A stretch of 64,000 nt of DNA from Takashimella koratensis (GCA_003116875.1 BCKT01000005.1:744001-808000); one strand, 5' to 3'; counted from the first letter of the stretch, positions 1 through 11,111 are shown. Translations and numbers: made by a program. Notes: a model not told the origin generated them from the letters alone.

Positions 1-839
1 GAGGGAGTTTGAAGTGCTGGCCAGGCTGCTTTGAGACGTTGCTCATGCAACAGGAAGTCTCTTGCTCTGATACTTCACCCATCAAGTCTCCTCTGAGTTT
101 CACCAGTGTGAAAGCAAGAATGAAGAAAAAATATGCATTATCAGATGTGCTGATGAGAGGTAAAGATGCTGGCTGCCATGATTTTGAAGGCTCAGCCATC
201 TTTTCCAAATGTAAAGTATATATGGTCATTACACTATGGAAACTTGGTGTGAAGGAAGCCAATGCATGTATGAAAAGGACTGCATGGGAGATACAGCATG
301 TTTCAAAGGTTAAACTGCAGAGGGAGCACTGCATTTGGAGCTCATTTTCAGTCAAAATGGAAGCACATCCATGAAACAGATTGTGATCAGGGAAGTCTGG
401 CAGCACTGCATTAAACATGACCATTGGCATGCCATTAGTACATCTCCCAAGTACTAGAGTATTAGAGGAGCTGCAGCATGAGATGTAGCATCTCGAACAT
501 GATGGCTAGGCAACCTGCTTGTACCAAATTATTATTTCCCCCCACTGTACGTACGCTTTTCGTCCTGATGGCAGATTTGGGAATCGTCGTGGCAGGGGAC
601 AAATACCGTAATTGGGAGAAGTTGCAATGAGAGTTGTTAAGCATGTACTTAACATCTAATGCGACCTGATTCTAAGTTACCCAGGTTCTTGTGTGCACGT
701 GCTTATAGGAACCCCTTTCGAGCCCCGCACCGCCTTCATTTAAGTTCATCAATCAAGCCGGAACCCCGGCGCAAGGTGAAAATTCGACCTTCAACGCTGC
801 TCATCGAAACAACAAGATGTATTGCACGCCAAAAGTGTA
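1..839. other. AT-richer flank without a supported gene
   Basis: No convincing gene is seen here. About the first 650 bases are visibly richer in A and T than the rest of the window and lack the short-intron, CT-rich leader texture of the neighbours. One frame stays open from about 9 to 374 without an ATG at its start and without a recognisable domain. The different base composition suggests an old inserted element or a decayed gene, but no terminal repeat or transposase motif could be recognised. Confidence 0.4.
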
Positions 840-1626
840 TCAAGGGTTGAATGTTTGCTTCAAAGAGGACCAGTCGTGGGATACAGAGATAGACCTATGA
901 GCCACTCGAGAGCTTCTGTTATCGAAGACAAGTTTGTTGGATTTAACCAGCACAAGGCGGAGAAGATGAGCGGACCAGTGTGCGGGAAGGGCTGGGTGGC
1001 CGATGAACTCCCAGAACTTGGTAGGATCGGTCGCCAGCTGGTAGCCTTCTATCTGCAGTGCGTTCATCGCCCCAAGACAATCCCTTGCCAGCTGCAGCCG
1101 ATCGCATCGGGCTGCGATGAGGAAGACTTCCAAAGGTTCTGAGGACAGCAATCGCTCAAGCCTCGTCTCGATACCATGCACGATGTTTGGGGCGTCGACA
1201 AACAACGCCAACGCCAAGAGTTCGCCGCCCGATGCGAGGTCAAAGATGGGATTGACCTCCCCCGAACACGCAATGAGGTCCCACAAAGTGACAATTGCTT
1301 GGTCCGGAAAGTCGAGCTCCACCGGCTTCGTAGAGGAGATATCCTTGGCAGAGTCTAGGTTGAGTAGATCCGAGAAGAATGTGCTAACGGAGACCAGCAG
1401 TGTTCACTATCTTCAGCATCACTGTTCCTCTCTTCGCCAATCCCAATGCGCACCTGGATTTTTTCAGGTAATAGTCGCTCGCTCGGAAGAGAGTGCCCTC
1501 ATTGCTTTTGATGCAAACCGTAGCTCGAGGGTCATTGTGTTTCGCATTCCAAACCGGCCGCTTGAGCGCCGCGTTGATGTCCCGGAGTTCTATGCTGGAA
1601 TGTGGGGAAAGCTCGCTGGAAGGTAA
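840..1626 (-). CDS. BTB/POZ-domain protein, copy 1 (subfamily A), 5' end unresolved
   Basis: Two exons are clear on the minus strand: 840-1383, and one ending at 1454 (donor GTGCGC, acceptor TTAG). The first holds the opening BTB strand (HNDPRATVCIKSNEGTLFRA). The second carries the BTB core, the PLEVFLIAARCDRLQLARDCL helix pair, and a C-terminal W-S-S-L...FNP tail shared with copies 2 and 3. BTB domains mediate homo- and hetero-oligomerisation and often recruit Cullin-3 ligases or transcription factors; which applies here cannot be told. No in-frame ATG is found upstream of the BTB start, where copies 2 and 3 have one 45-55 codons earlier. The start codon may therefore be lost, or lie behind another intron. 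The 5' boundary given is approximate. It is the leftmost member of a same-strand tandem series. Confidence 0.6.
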
Positions 1627-1966
1627 GCGGAGGATCGATAGACAGGTACTTGCCTCATCACGTTGACGGAAAGTGGGTTGAAGGCAAGCGTTGCGCTCTC
1701 CTCGTTGGCGAAATCCTCGGTCAAAGGACCGTCTCAAAATGACGGCCCGTGCATCAGTCAAGTCTACTCCGAGCGTCCTCCGTTCATCTTGAAAGTTGAA
1801 TGGAGAATTGGTCACCTGACTACCGCCGATGTGACGCCGCGACCCATTTGTGAGGGCGAAGCAGCGAGAGAGGTTCGCCGATGCGGGTCACGGCAGGTCT
1901 AATAACGAAGATGTTACATCTTCTTCAGCTGAGAGACTACTATGTATGGATGCATCAGTCTACGAG

Positions 1967-2738
1967 TCACGGATCGAACTTGGCTCCCAGGTGAGACCAA
2001 TCGTGGACAACAGCCATACACGTCGAATCGTGCGCGGTCCGTCCAGCTGCCACAGGGAAACTATGCACTTGGAGGACGATCTTGAGCAAAGCGGTCGCCC
2101 ACCGGCCAGACAGGTATTGGTTATCGAGGAACTCCCAGAATTTGGCCGGATCCCTTGTCAAACCGTATTGGTTGACCTTGTTGTAGGTCATGTTGTTGAT
2201 AGCGGATCGTGCCAGCTCCAGCTGATGGTGTCGGGCCGCAATGAGGAAGATATCCAGCGGCTTGTCCCGGAGAAAAGATTGGAGTCGACCCAGTGCGACG
2301 TATTTGACCTTCGCAGTGTCTGTGTAGAGCGCAAGATCCAGAAGCTCCCGGCTGGCCTCCATGTTGATGTCTAGCTCAATGGTCCGTGAAGTGCCGATTA
2401 TGTCAAGGAAATCTGAGGTGGTTTGCTCCGAGTAGTCGAGGGGAACGGGGTTTGCGGGAGTGATACGTTCGGTGGTCTGAAGGCTGAACAGGTCCTTGAA
2501 GAAGGTGCTGGAGGTATTGGTCAGGACGTGTGGGAAGGACGCAGACTCACCTCGATTTGCTCAGATTGTGCTTGCTGGTTCCAAACAGGGCACCGTTCTT
2601 GCAGCTGAGGATACAGGTCGCCAAGGGGTCGTCGTAGCTCTGGTTCCACCGCTCCGTGGTGGTCTTCTCCGCAGGAGTAGCCTCATCATTGGGACCCGAC
2701 TCTCTCCCGGTCGATATTGAAGGAGTGAAAGATGCCAT
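1967..2738 (-). CDS. BTB/POZ-domain protein, copy 2 (subfamily A)
   Basis: Spliced minus-strand gene with exons 2551-2738 and 1967-2507, predicting 242 aa. The start is the ATG at 2738. The first exon ends just inside the BTB domain at the same place and phase (AG|C, codon Ser) as in all paralogues. The core reads STFFKDLFSLQTTE, then SDFLDIIGTSR, then PLDIFLIAARHHQLELARSA, and the protein ends VVHDWSHLGAKFDP. The first BTB strand is more diverged than in copies 1 and 3 (LATCILSCKNGALFGTS). No catalytic motif, signal peptide or membrane segment is seen, so a cytosolic or nuclear scaffold role is likely by family only. It lies between copies 1 and 3 on the same strand, consistent with tandem duplication. 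Confidence 0.72.
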
Positions 2739-3356
2739 TGGTTGCTGAACGGGCAGGACTCTGCGGCATCAGTCAGCTTGGGTGATCTGAGACGAGGAGA
2801 GACGACACACACGTTAGCTCTTTCAGAGACGTGATTGAAAGGTAGGAGCGCGACGCAAAGTCGGATTACTACGCTCAAATGCCGGGGATGGATGCCTCTC
2901 GCGTAGCTTGAAGAGATGATGTAGGTGAGTAGACGATGAAACTGAGTGATGCGAGTCGTACAGCTCCAGCTTATGTCAAGAGGAGCTCGAGCTCAAAGGA
3001 TCCCGAACATTTGATGTAGTCGTGTCCGGAAGCAATGAAATTAGATGTCTCAGACCACCGATTGATCTCACGACAAACCGCTTCGGTAGATACGGGAGGG
3101 TCTCCTCCTCTCCTAGCGCATATGTGAAGCATGTACCTGGTCAATTGGATGCTGATCCGGCTCGACATGGAGATGAAAGCAAGGCAAACTCATTGACCAA
3201 AAGGGCATTAACAACGGCAGAAATGCTTTCACTCACACTGATTTCGCTAGGCGTCACACCTTTCCGAATAGCCCGTGGCGCCATGCCTCAGATACGACAA
3301 GAATTCCACGGGTCAAGCGTGGAAGGAGCGTCACGGCTCAAATGAGTATGCGAGAC
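2739..3356. other. Intergenic stretch, no gene seen
   Basis: Upstream region of BTB copy 2. No conserved BTB block, RNA gene or repeat was recognised in it. Confidence 0.4.
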
Positions 3357-3482
3357 CTGATGACCTGACCAATCCTGAAGTATAAGGAGGTGACGGAAGT
3401 CCTGCCCACTCATGAGAGGGTCGAAGAGAGCCAACAACCAGCGGGGAGGCACTTCCTTGCGATCAAGCAATTTTTCAACTTT
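3357..3482 (-). pseudogene. Possible remnant of a BTB-family C-terminus
   Basis: A minus-strand frame here reads DRKEVPPRWLLALFDPLMSG and then ILQDWSG. This matches in order the C-terminal block of BTB copy 3 (NKDLPAHWSTTLVKLLLGKQ, then IQDWTLL). The N-terminal BTB half is not present upstream, and the reading frame continues past the place where the family stops. I read it as a short decayed copy left downstream of copy 3. The match covers only about 42 residues, so chance cannot be ruled out. Confidence 0.35.
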
Positions 3483-3815
3483 TGCTTTTGGAAAGCTGAC
3501 GGTGAGCGCGCGGCGCACGGCGCACCGCGAGTTTTCCTTGTGTGATAAATAGGTAGAAGGAACGAGGGTGGTTCCTATAGCAAATTCTACAACCCATGAT
3601 CTACCGGGTAGAAGTTGAGATCCTCTTGGTAAACCATAGGCTTCAGCAAACGATGAGGGAGAGGGGGAAAGTGCATTCACATAGGCAAGATACGATCGCT
3701 GGGTGTAGGTCATGAAAGGCATTGAAATCGCTTGACGCTACGCTGGTGGTTATAAGATCGGTTTCCGGCTCTTGACCCAAAGGCCAACAAAAATCAAAGA
3801 ATTGTATATAAGACC

Positions 3816-4544
3816 CTATGGATTGAACTCTGAAGCAAGCAGAGTCCAGTCTTGAATGATGACAATATAAAATGAGCAGTTGATATATTGCTTCCCTAGG
3901 AGAAGTTTGACCAGAGTCGTTGACCAATGCGCAGGCAAATCTTTGTTCTCGAGAAACCCCCAAAATTCATGCACTTCCGACGCAAGTCCGTATCTTCTGA
4001 TTTGTTTGTTATCCATTTTTCCGAAAGCACACCTTGCCAATGGGACGTGTTGGTAGCGCGCTGCAAAAAGCAAGAGCTCAAGTGGTTGGTCGGCCATGAT
4101 CACGTCAAGGCGATTCACGACGGTCTCGTTGACCTTGGAAGCATCGGTATAGATGGCAAGACGAAGGAGCTCGTGACAAGCTTCGAAGTCGATCTGAGGA
4201 ACCACATCCCGCCCAGGGCATATGAGGTCGAGAAAGTCCGAGACGGCTTGGGCTGAGAAATCAAGCAGGATAGGGTTATCTGCGCTATTCTTTTCAGTCG
4301 TCTGAAGACTGAACAGGTCCTTGAAGAACACGCTAAGGGATCAGATTTTGGCCAATGTCCCGGTGAGGCCTTACCTTGCCCTGGTCAGGTAGTATTCGCT
4401 GCTGCGAAATAGTACACCATCGTTGCTCTTGATGATGATGGCAGCTTGAGGATCGTTATGGACTTGATCCCATTTGTGCGTGATTTCCGAAGTTGGGGAG
4501 CCCGCCAACGAGGAGTCGGGAGAGGATGCATTGTCGGTTGACAT
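3816..4544 (-). CDS. BTB/POZ-domain protein, copy 3 (subfamily A)
   Basis: The best-preserved subfamily A copy. Exons are 4375-4544 and 3816-4332, giving 228 aa from the ATG at 4544. The intron has donor GTAAGG and acceptor TTAG and interrupts a Ser codon. The BTB fold is plain: HNDPQAAIIIKSNDGVLFRS (first strands), SVFFKDLFSLQTT, a QAVSDFLDLICPG helix, then FEACHELLRLAIYTDASKV, and PLELLLFAARYQHVPLARCA as the closing helices. The C-terminal extension ends WTLLASEFNP. BTB domains act as dimerisation and adaptor modules; no MATH, Kelch or zinc-finger partner domain is attached. Its neighbours on the same strand are paralogues. Confidence 0.78.
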
Positions 4545-6731
4545 GTCTGCCTTTATTGCTAGTGGTCTTTGCTTAGTCAATGATCTCGGCTGCCCGAGCG
4601 CTCACTCACTTATCTCAGTCGCCCGTATACAAAGGCCAGGTAGGATGAGAATGTCAAAGATAGGAGGTAGATGTGAAGAGAATGACACGAGTCAAGCGCG
4701 GACGAATACGGGTTCATATCCGTTACTCATGCCTCTCTCTGTCCCGCGTCACTGTTCCCTGGTGGGCTGCATCATCACAATGTGCTTGAGGCCCGTCGGA
4801 TGTACTCGAACACGGGCGAGATCTTGAACCCAAACCAGGGGTGCCAAACCATGTTGAACAAACTCGTAAGGCTGAGTTGAGAAGGTTCGCCGATGGGTTG
4901 GCTACATTGCTTACTCTAAATTACTAAGCTCCACAGAGTGGTTCCGAGGAGCCTCCCATCTACAGTAAGAATGTGTGTGCTGCTCGCAAGGGATGGGAGA
5001 GCCAGCCGGATGCAAGAAGTGCCTCATTCAATGCCTAAGGCCCACAACTAGACAACAACGTCACTGACCTCAAGGTCCCCTCCATGTATCGGTGTGGAGG
5101 CAGCTCACCTCTTTGCATTGCCCACCCTTTCCCCACTTGCCTCCATTCCCACATTCGAGATCTCCACCTCGCTTCACGATGATCGAGGCGTGGCCTGCCC
5201 TGGGATATGAGAACGGAGTCTTCTCATTGGCCCACGTCCGATTCAACCCCATGCCGAGTACTCGGATACTTGGCAGGGCTAGTTTTGTCCTGCAAGTTCA
5301 ATTTACGCTAAAACGCGACGCTATATTACGCGTATGGCTAGATGCTGATGATGCAACGGCTCATCGATGGTTGCGGTTGGAAATTTCGGAGGAGTGAAGA
5401 CGAACGTTCGTTCAGACTCAGCGCTCGGAATCGAGACGCCAACATGGCATGCCGTCATGGTCTGCGCCTCTTGCGTCGACCTCATCACATCGCTGCCTCC
5501 GAGGCCTTGAATACGCCCACATGATGGGAGCATGCAACGCTTCACTATGGATCCCCCTAATGGGCAGCAACTCGATCCAAGTGCAGCGTGCTGGCGAGGA
5601 TGTTATAGTGACACAGCCTGGTATGTGTTGCATGCCATCGCAAGGCTCGCTGCTCCTCGCTGTCTTGTCCTAGATGCAAGGGATTTCGAAGCGCGACTCG
5701 AGTCGATCTGCGTAGAAGTCGAGCACATGTCGTGATGACAAGAAGCAATTGCATGGAAACGTTCCGGCATTGCCGGCGACGACCCTCGTTCCTCAATTTT
5801 CGCCAGGCGGGACCGGAGGAAATAGGGAGAAGCCGAGAAGACTCTTCACATGAAGACAGGGACCCAGGCCGAGCCAGGGCCTGAGACTGGACAGCGATCG
5901 TTGATCGGGTTGGAGCCTTTTGAGCCCTTTAGCGCAGAGCCAAACCTGCAATAGAACCAGTTTTTGGGTAGGCCGAACTAGGTACGGCAGATCTGTGGCA
6001 CGTTCGAACATTGCCAAATCGTTTCGTCTCTATCCAGTGTCTCATCTCTCGTATTCTCGCGCCTCTCTGCGCTTTTATTCTGCGTCTACGAGTAAGCCAT
6101 GCTGGTTGCCGAGTAGGCCCCGCCCTTAGGCGCAGACCTGTGCAGTCTATACCCCGGCCAGGGCGTGGCAGTCTACCTCCTCTTCGCTTCCCTCTCGACT
6201 CGCTATTCAATCTCTCCCACTCCTTCCCTAGAGGATGGCCGGAGACCTGGATCCTGCCAATGCATCCCTTGGAAGATGAGGCGGGGTCGTCCCCCTTCTC
6301 TTCCTTGTCAGCTTTCCCAGGCGCTCAGGTATCGAAAGCGTAATTGTCGTCATGGTTGACGATGCCGAGAAGGCGCTAAGATCAGTCCAGTTCGCCGGCT
6401 ACCAGCCGAGCAGCTCAATCGCCTTGCTCCTTTCGCATCAGAGAATAAGCTCAGCGGTTCCAACAACCCCGGACTACAGCAGAGTGACGGAGTTCTCGAT
6501 ACGATGAACGAGTGAAGCGATCGCTCTTAATCTTCTCGATTTCCTTCGCCAAGCGCCGCTCCACTAGGTTCGCAGTCACGCACTGCACAACGTCTGTCCT
6601 CTTCCCCCTCCTCCTCAGTTACCTCACCCCTGCAGTCCCCGATCTGCTTGTTGGCCGTCGAACAGTGAGGAAGCTAGACGCCGAGCGCCCTTGCCCATGC
6701 TCATCGGCTCCAACCTCTCGCTTGGGATAGA
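4545..6731. other. 2.2 kb intergenic region before the lectin gene
   Basis: No gene supported. It contains the presumed promoter of BTB copy 3 (leftward) and of the Ser-rich lectin gene (rightward). A 13-base string, AGGTTCGCCGATG, near 4881 is repeated near 1873, ahead of BTB copy 1. This suggests promoter DNA duplicated along with the genes. Frames in 5070-6360 are short, overlap on both strands and show no domain. Confidence 0.4.
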
Positions 6732-6737
6732 TATAAG
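6732..6737 (+). promoter_or_regulatory. TATA-like element of the lectin gene
   Basis: TATAAG lies about 70 bases ahead of the lectin ATG at 6806, within a GATAGATATAAGAC context and followed by a CT/CA-rich leader. The position is reasonable for a fungal core promoter. Confidence 0.45.
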
Positions 6738-6805
6738 ACACCTCACCCCCAATCTCTTCCATCTGCCCATACCGACTTCCACCAGCCCATTTACAGTACC
6801 CTAAA

Positions 6806-8489
6806 ATGAAGGCTTCCTTCGTCTGTCTCCTCCTTGGCGTGGCTTCCATCCACTCGGCCTCTGGTGCGCCCGCCCCCGCCCCAGCTGTCAGCTCCTCGGT
6901 TGCTCCTAGCTCTTCGTCCGCTGCCAGCTCGGCCTCGACTTCCAGCTCCAGCGTCAGTGCGAGCTCCAGCGTCTCCCGAGCTAGCTCTTCGTCGGCTCAG
7001 GCTTCGTCTTCCGCTTCATCATCTTCGTCAGCCGCCCTCTCCAGCTCCATCTCGCGCTCTTCCTCCAGTGCCCCGTCGTCGATCGCCTCTTCGATCTCCT
7101 CCTCGATTTTGTCGTCTGGCTCGGCATCTATGTCATCGCGCGCCAGCTCCTCGTCCGCGCCCTTGTCGAGCTCCATGTCCTTCAACGCCTCCATGTCCAT
7201 GTCCGCGAACGTCTCGATGAGCTCCTCGATCTCCCGCTCGAGCTCGTCCGCACCCGTCTCGGTCTCGGCATCGATCAGCTCTTCCTCGTCCCGTGTCAGC
7301 TCCAGCTCTGATCCTCTCAGCTCTTCATCGTCCACCTCGAAACCCGCTTCCAGCTCTTCGGCTCCGGTCGTCTTATCCTCCACCTCCAAGCCCGCCTCGA
7401 GCTCTGTTTTGTCGTCCACCTCCAAGCCGGCGTCGAGCTCGTCTTCCTCCGCTTCCAAGGCTAGCTCGGCCGCAGTCGTTGGCCCTTCTTCCAGCACCAG
7501 CAAGGCATCTTCTGTACCTGCGTCGTCTTCCACTTCGAAAGCCGCTTCTGTCGCTCCTTCATCTTCGACTTCGAAGGCTGCGTCAATTGCCCCCTCCTCG
7601 TCTACCTCCAAGGCTGCTTCTGTAGCGGCGTCCTCTTCCACCTCCAAGGCTGCTTCCGTCGCTGCCTCGTCCACCTCTAAGCCTGCTTCCGTTGCTGCTT
7701 CCACTTCCAAGGCAGTCTCAGTCGCTGCTTCGAGCGCCAAAGCGTCTTCTGTCGCGGCTGCCACCTCCAAGGCGGCCTCGGTCGCCGCCTCTAGCGCCAA
7801 GGCTACTTCCACCGCCATTCCCGCCGTCGTCAAGGTCGCCACCACATCCACCTCCACCGCCAAGCCTGCCACCTCCACCTCCGCTGCCAAGTCATCGAGC
7901 TCCGCCGTCAAGTCGTCCAGCTCCGCTCCCGCTCCGACGGCCAGCTTTGCCCCAGGGATTTACCGTAATGTCACCCTCCACCCGAACGGGAACGTCAACA
8001 AGTGCCTCGACGTTCAGGGTACCATCACCAACGGTTCCCTCGTTGACATGTGAGTGGATGAATATGGCTGCTTGTCGCACTGGGATGGTTAGCTGATACC
8101 TCCACTACACAGCCGCGACTGCAACAAGACCTCGACTGCCCAGAAGTGGCACATCCGCAAGGGTGACACCCAGGTTCAGCTCTACGGCACCAACTACTGT
8201 CTCGACTCGGGTCTCAGTAAGTCACAATCCCTTTCTCCCTGATTTGATGCGTGACCACCACTAACCGGCCTTAGCCCCCAAGGTCTACACCCAGCTCAAG
8301 GTCTGGAAGTGCTTCTCTGGCCTCGCCGACCAGAGCTTCAACTACACCACCGACAATCGTATCGCACTTGAGAAGACAAAGTTCTGCCTCGACCTCAAAA
8401 ACGGGTGGACCAACAACTCGACCCCGATTCAGTTGTACGACTGCACCAAGTACAACACCAACCAGGTCTGGACCGCTTACGACGCGTGA
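6806..8489 (+). CDS. Secreted Ser-rich protein with C-terminal ricin-B-type lectin domain
   Basis: Exons 6806-8049, 8113-8216 and 8275-8489 join in frame to 520 aa. The start ATG opens a classic signal peptide (MKASFVCLLLGVASIHSASG). Residues about 25-380 are a Ser/Ala-rich stalk with tandem TSKAASVA-type units, a probable O-glycosylated, cell-wall-spanning or mucin-like region. The last about 135 residues form a carbohydrate-binding beta-trefoil: CLDVQG, QKWHIRKG, CLDSG, QSFNY, FCLDLKNG and finally QVWTAYDA, that is three QxW-like repeats with paired cysteines. Ricin-B domains bind galactose- or GalNAc-type glycans. No catalytic domain is attached and no GPI signal is seen at the C-terminus, so it is likely a secreted lectin. 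It interrupts the BTB cluster on the opposite strand. Confidence 0.85.
7480..7800 (+). repeat. Coding tandem repeats (TSKAASVA units) in the lectin stalk
   Basis: About ten imperfect units of roughly 9-13 codons repeat the core S-T-S-K-A-A-S-V-A. The unit length drifts, as expected from slippage or unequal exchange. The Lys spaced through a Ser/Ala background is regular enough to be maintained by selection or by repeat turnover. Confidence 0.7.
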
Positions 8490-8561
8490 TGCCCTCTTTC
8501 CTGTCAAGCCTGGGTTAAGTGACGCGATCGGCATAGAGAAAAGAACTATGTGGTAGGAGTT

Positions 8562-8567
8562 AATAAA
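8562..8567 (+). terminator. AATAAA polyadenylation-like signal after the lectin gene
   Basis: AATAAA occurs 73 bases past the lectin stop codon in an A/T-rich patch (GTTAATAAAGTATAATG). It is a plausible 3'-end signal, though fungal poly(A) signals are loose. Confidence 0.35.
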
Positions 8568-8723
8568 GTATAATGACTCAGCTACGGTTCCATACAGTAG
8601 CCACCTCTGTAGAAGAAGAAGCATGCTAGAAGGTTATGTGAGCTTAAGCAACGACACGCTCCCAATAGGAGACCCTTCCTTACTTTGGAACGTTGATCGG
8701 TCATTGAAATGCGTAGCAACTTG

Positions 8724-9697
8724 TTAAGGATAGAACGGCTCAGCGTCTTCCTCGCCCAAGTACGACCAGTCGGTCTCGACGAAGTAGCCCTTTCCCTCTC
8801 CTGTTTTTTCTCGGTCACAAAGTACTGAGTGGGGATATACGTCGCCCAATGCGCAGGAAGTCCCTGGATCTCGAGATTGAGGGACCGGAGTCGACCTTGA
8901 TACACGGGCATCCAATGTCCCAGGTGTTTCAAAGCATCCTGCGCCATGCGAGTATCATCGTGATGTCCAGCAACTACAAGAACGTCGAACGGTCATTTGC
9001 GCGCGATGTCCACGACCAAGGTGGTCCAAGTGCGTTTGTGGATTCGGCAAGAGTCGGTAAACGCGGCAATCTCTAGGATATCGTCGCAGAGGTACCACAC
9101 AGTAGGCGGTCGGCTGCTCTCCGAATTGACGAGGTCAAGGTAGTTTGCGATGGTGATCTGCGGGAAAGGAAGCTCGATAGGATGCTGAGCCGAGTTGATC
9201 TTTGCACCCTCGGGTTTGGAGAGGTCAAGAAGGCCATTGAAGAAGGAACTGTGTGTCATGTCAGTCTACCCACGCCAGATGGAAGCTTAAGAAAGCGGTC
9301 TGACCCACCTCTGTATCCCAAGGCGGAATTTATTGGCTCGAAAAAAGACCTCGTCGTTAGACTTGATAATCACCTCATCTCCGGGATCCGAGTGGAACAC
9401 ATGCCACTCGCGCCCTTCCTCGTCCACCTTGAGCTTTCCCGTAGCTTCGCCGTACGCAGTCTCGACGAATAATTCGTCCTGAGTTATCATGTAGTCGAGG
9501 TCCGCAACAGTCAGGCGTGTAGAGAGACACGGCCAGGCCTTTTCCCTTTGCCATTTCGATACGGATTGAACGTGATAACAACTCGTCTTCCCCTTGGGAG
9601 GTCTGTCGCGAACAAGCCCTTCCTTGGGCGTGTACGGAGCTTCGTCGTCGATGGCCATCGATGTTGTCGACTCAGATTCAGTTGTAGGCTCAGACAT
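8724..9697 (-). pseudogene. BTB/POZ-domain gene, copy 4 (subfamily B), broken by stop and frameshift
   Basis: The first exon starts at ATG 9697 and carries the subfamily B N-terminal module: VRDRPPKG, then LTVADLDYMITQDELFVETA, then EGREWHVFHS. It runs into the first BTB strand (DEVIIKSNDEVFFRAN). After the conserved intron come ELPFPQITIANYLDLVNS and WYLCDDILEIA. A TGA at 8993-8995 then cuts the frame exactly before PFDVLVVAGHHDDT, which continues in the same frame and is conserved in the paralogues. Further on, the tail ETDWSYLGEEDAEPFYP lies in another frame. The switch falls near a six-T run at 8804-8809, so an indel there is likely. With both lesions it is probably a pseudogene, or encodes a truncated BTB protein. 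Confidence 0.7.
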
Positions 9698-10009
9698 GGT
9701 GCACAATGTTGAGCGTTGTAACGTCAAGAGTTATTGAACATAACTGAAGCGTTGGGAGCGTCGGGCGAATGCGTTCAGGGGTCGCAAGGTGGTCCGTGAG
9801 AACAAAAAGACCTCATCGTCAACTGAAACGGCCGATGAGCCGGAACATGCAGCACATATCATCACCTTTGCCAGGAGCCTATAAACTGGTGGTCTTGCCG
9901 CAATCCAGAGCAGCACAGAAAAGATACACACTAAACGTGTTTCAGCTTGCGTCTCCCGACAAACAAGTTACTCACTCGCAGCGTACATTCAGGATCGTCT
10001 TTTTCCTGT

Positions 10010-11111
10010 TCAAGGAGTGAAAGGATGGGGTCCGAAAGAATCATCTCTAAGCGGCGACCAGTCGTATCGAATGTAGATCTCGTCCACGTTCTTACGACGA
10101 GTGTCATCGTTTGCGGGACGAATTGCGAAAGCCATGATTGACGTCGCCCAGGCTGGAGGGAGCCTTGCGAGCTCGCGATGGAGACACAGGATGCGTGCCA
10201 GACTCTTGTACACCGGTCTCCACTTCTTCAAACTCGAGAACGCGATTTCCGCTAAAGTGGTATCATTGTGATGACCTGCGACCACAAGGACGTCGAATGG
10301 GTGGTTGTCGGAAACTGTGCAGAGAGTTCGCGAGATCCGATATTTGATACTCCTATTGGCATCCGTGTAAGACGCTATTGCCAAAACATCGTCGCAAAGT
10401 TACCATACATGCGGGGTCCGCCAGGAGCTTGATCCGAATTTACGAGGTCGAGGAAGTTGGCAATGGTGACTTGAGGAAAGGGGAGTTCGATGGGGTGATC
10501 GACGGAGTTGGTTTTGTTGGTCTTTTCGGCATTTGATGTCGATAGATCGAGCACGTTGGTGAAGAAACCGCTGAGAAAGAGATTAATTTTTGAAAAAAAA
10601 CAACATATCAGACTTACCTTGCAGCTCGGAGGCGGAAGCCATTGGCTCGAAAATAGACTTCGTCGTTGGATCTGATGATAATCTCATCCTGAGGAGCCGA
10701 GTGAAAAGCGTGCCATTCGCGCCCGTCCCGATCTGTCGTAAGCTCGCCCGATGCTTTTCGATAAGCGGTCTTTGACCAGTCTTTGTCTTGAGCTTCAAGG
10801 TATGAGAAGTCTGCTCGTGTCAAGCGAGATGAGAGGAAAGGCCATGCCGGGGTCATATTCGACTCGGAATCGGAGGAGAACTTGTACGGGTCGATATAGT
10901 ACATTGGCGGCGTGTCTCGGACAATGCGTTCCTTGGTGGGAGCTGTCGGCTCCTCGTGTGCCTTCTCGCCATCGTCTGTGGAGAAGGGGTTCGAAGTAGT
11001 AGTTGGCTGTGCCATGGTGTATGGTGCGGAAGAGGGAGGCATCGACAAAAAACCTTGGGGATTGATGGGGAGCGCAGGGGCCGGTGCGCCCGGGGCTCTT
11101 TGATGGGCCAT
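10010..11111 (-). pseudogene. BTB/POZ-domain gene, copy 5 (subfamily B), frameshifted
   Basis: Exon 1 (10618-11111, ATG at 11111) is intact. It has a Pro/Ala-rich start, VRDTPP, SSRLTRADFSYLEAQD, GREWHAFHSAPQDEIIIRSN, then a GTAAGT donor. Exon 2 opens SGFFTNVLDLSTSNAEKTN and ELPFPQVTIANFLDLVNS. Near 10400-10412 the frame breaks: family members read W-Y-L-C-D-D, whereas here the sequence needs a one- or two-base shift and also carries TAA in place of the Tyr codon. Beyond this the frame resumes cleanly (LCDDVLAIASYTDANRS, PFDVLVVAGHHNDTTLAEIA, YDWSPLRDDSFGPHPFTP). One frameshift plus one nonsense codon make a functional full-length product unlikely. Confidence 0.7.

Noticed and set aside
9..374. 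Open frame of 121 codons at the left edge.
   Set aside because: Starts with TTG, shows no domain, and lies in atypical AT-rich DNA. Kept only as a composition anomaly.
6997..7911. Long minus-strand open frame, very acidic (304 codons).
   Set aside because: It is the antisense shadow of the Ser/Ala-rich repeat region of the lectin gene; low-complexity coding leaves the reverse frame open.
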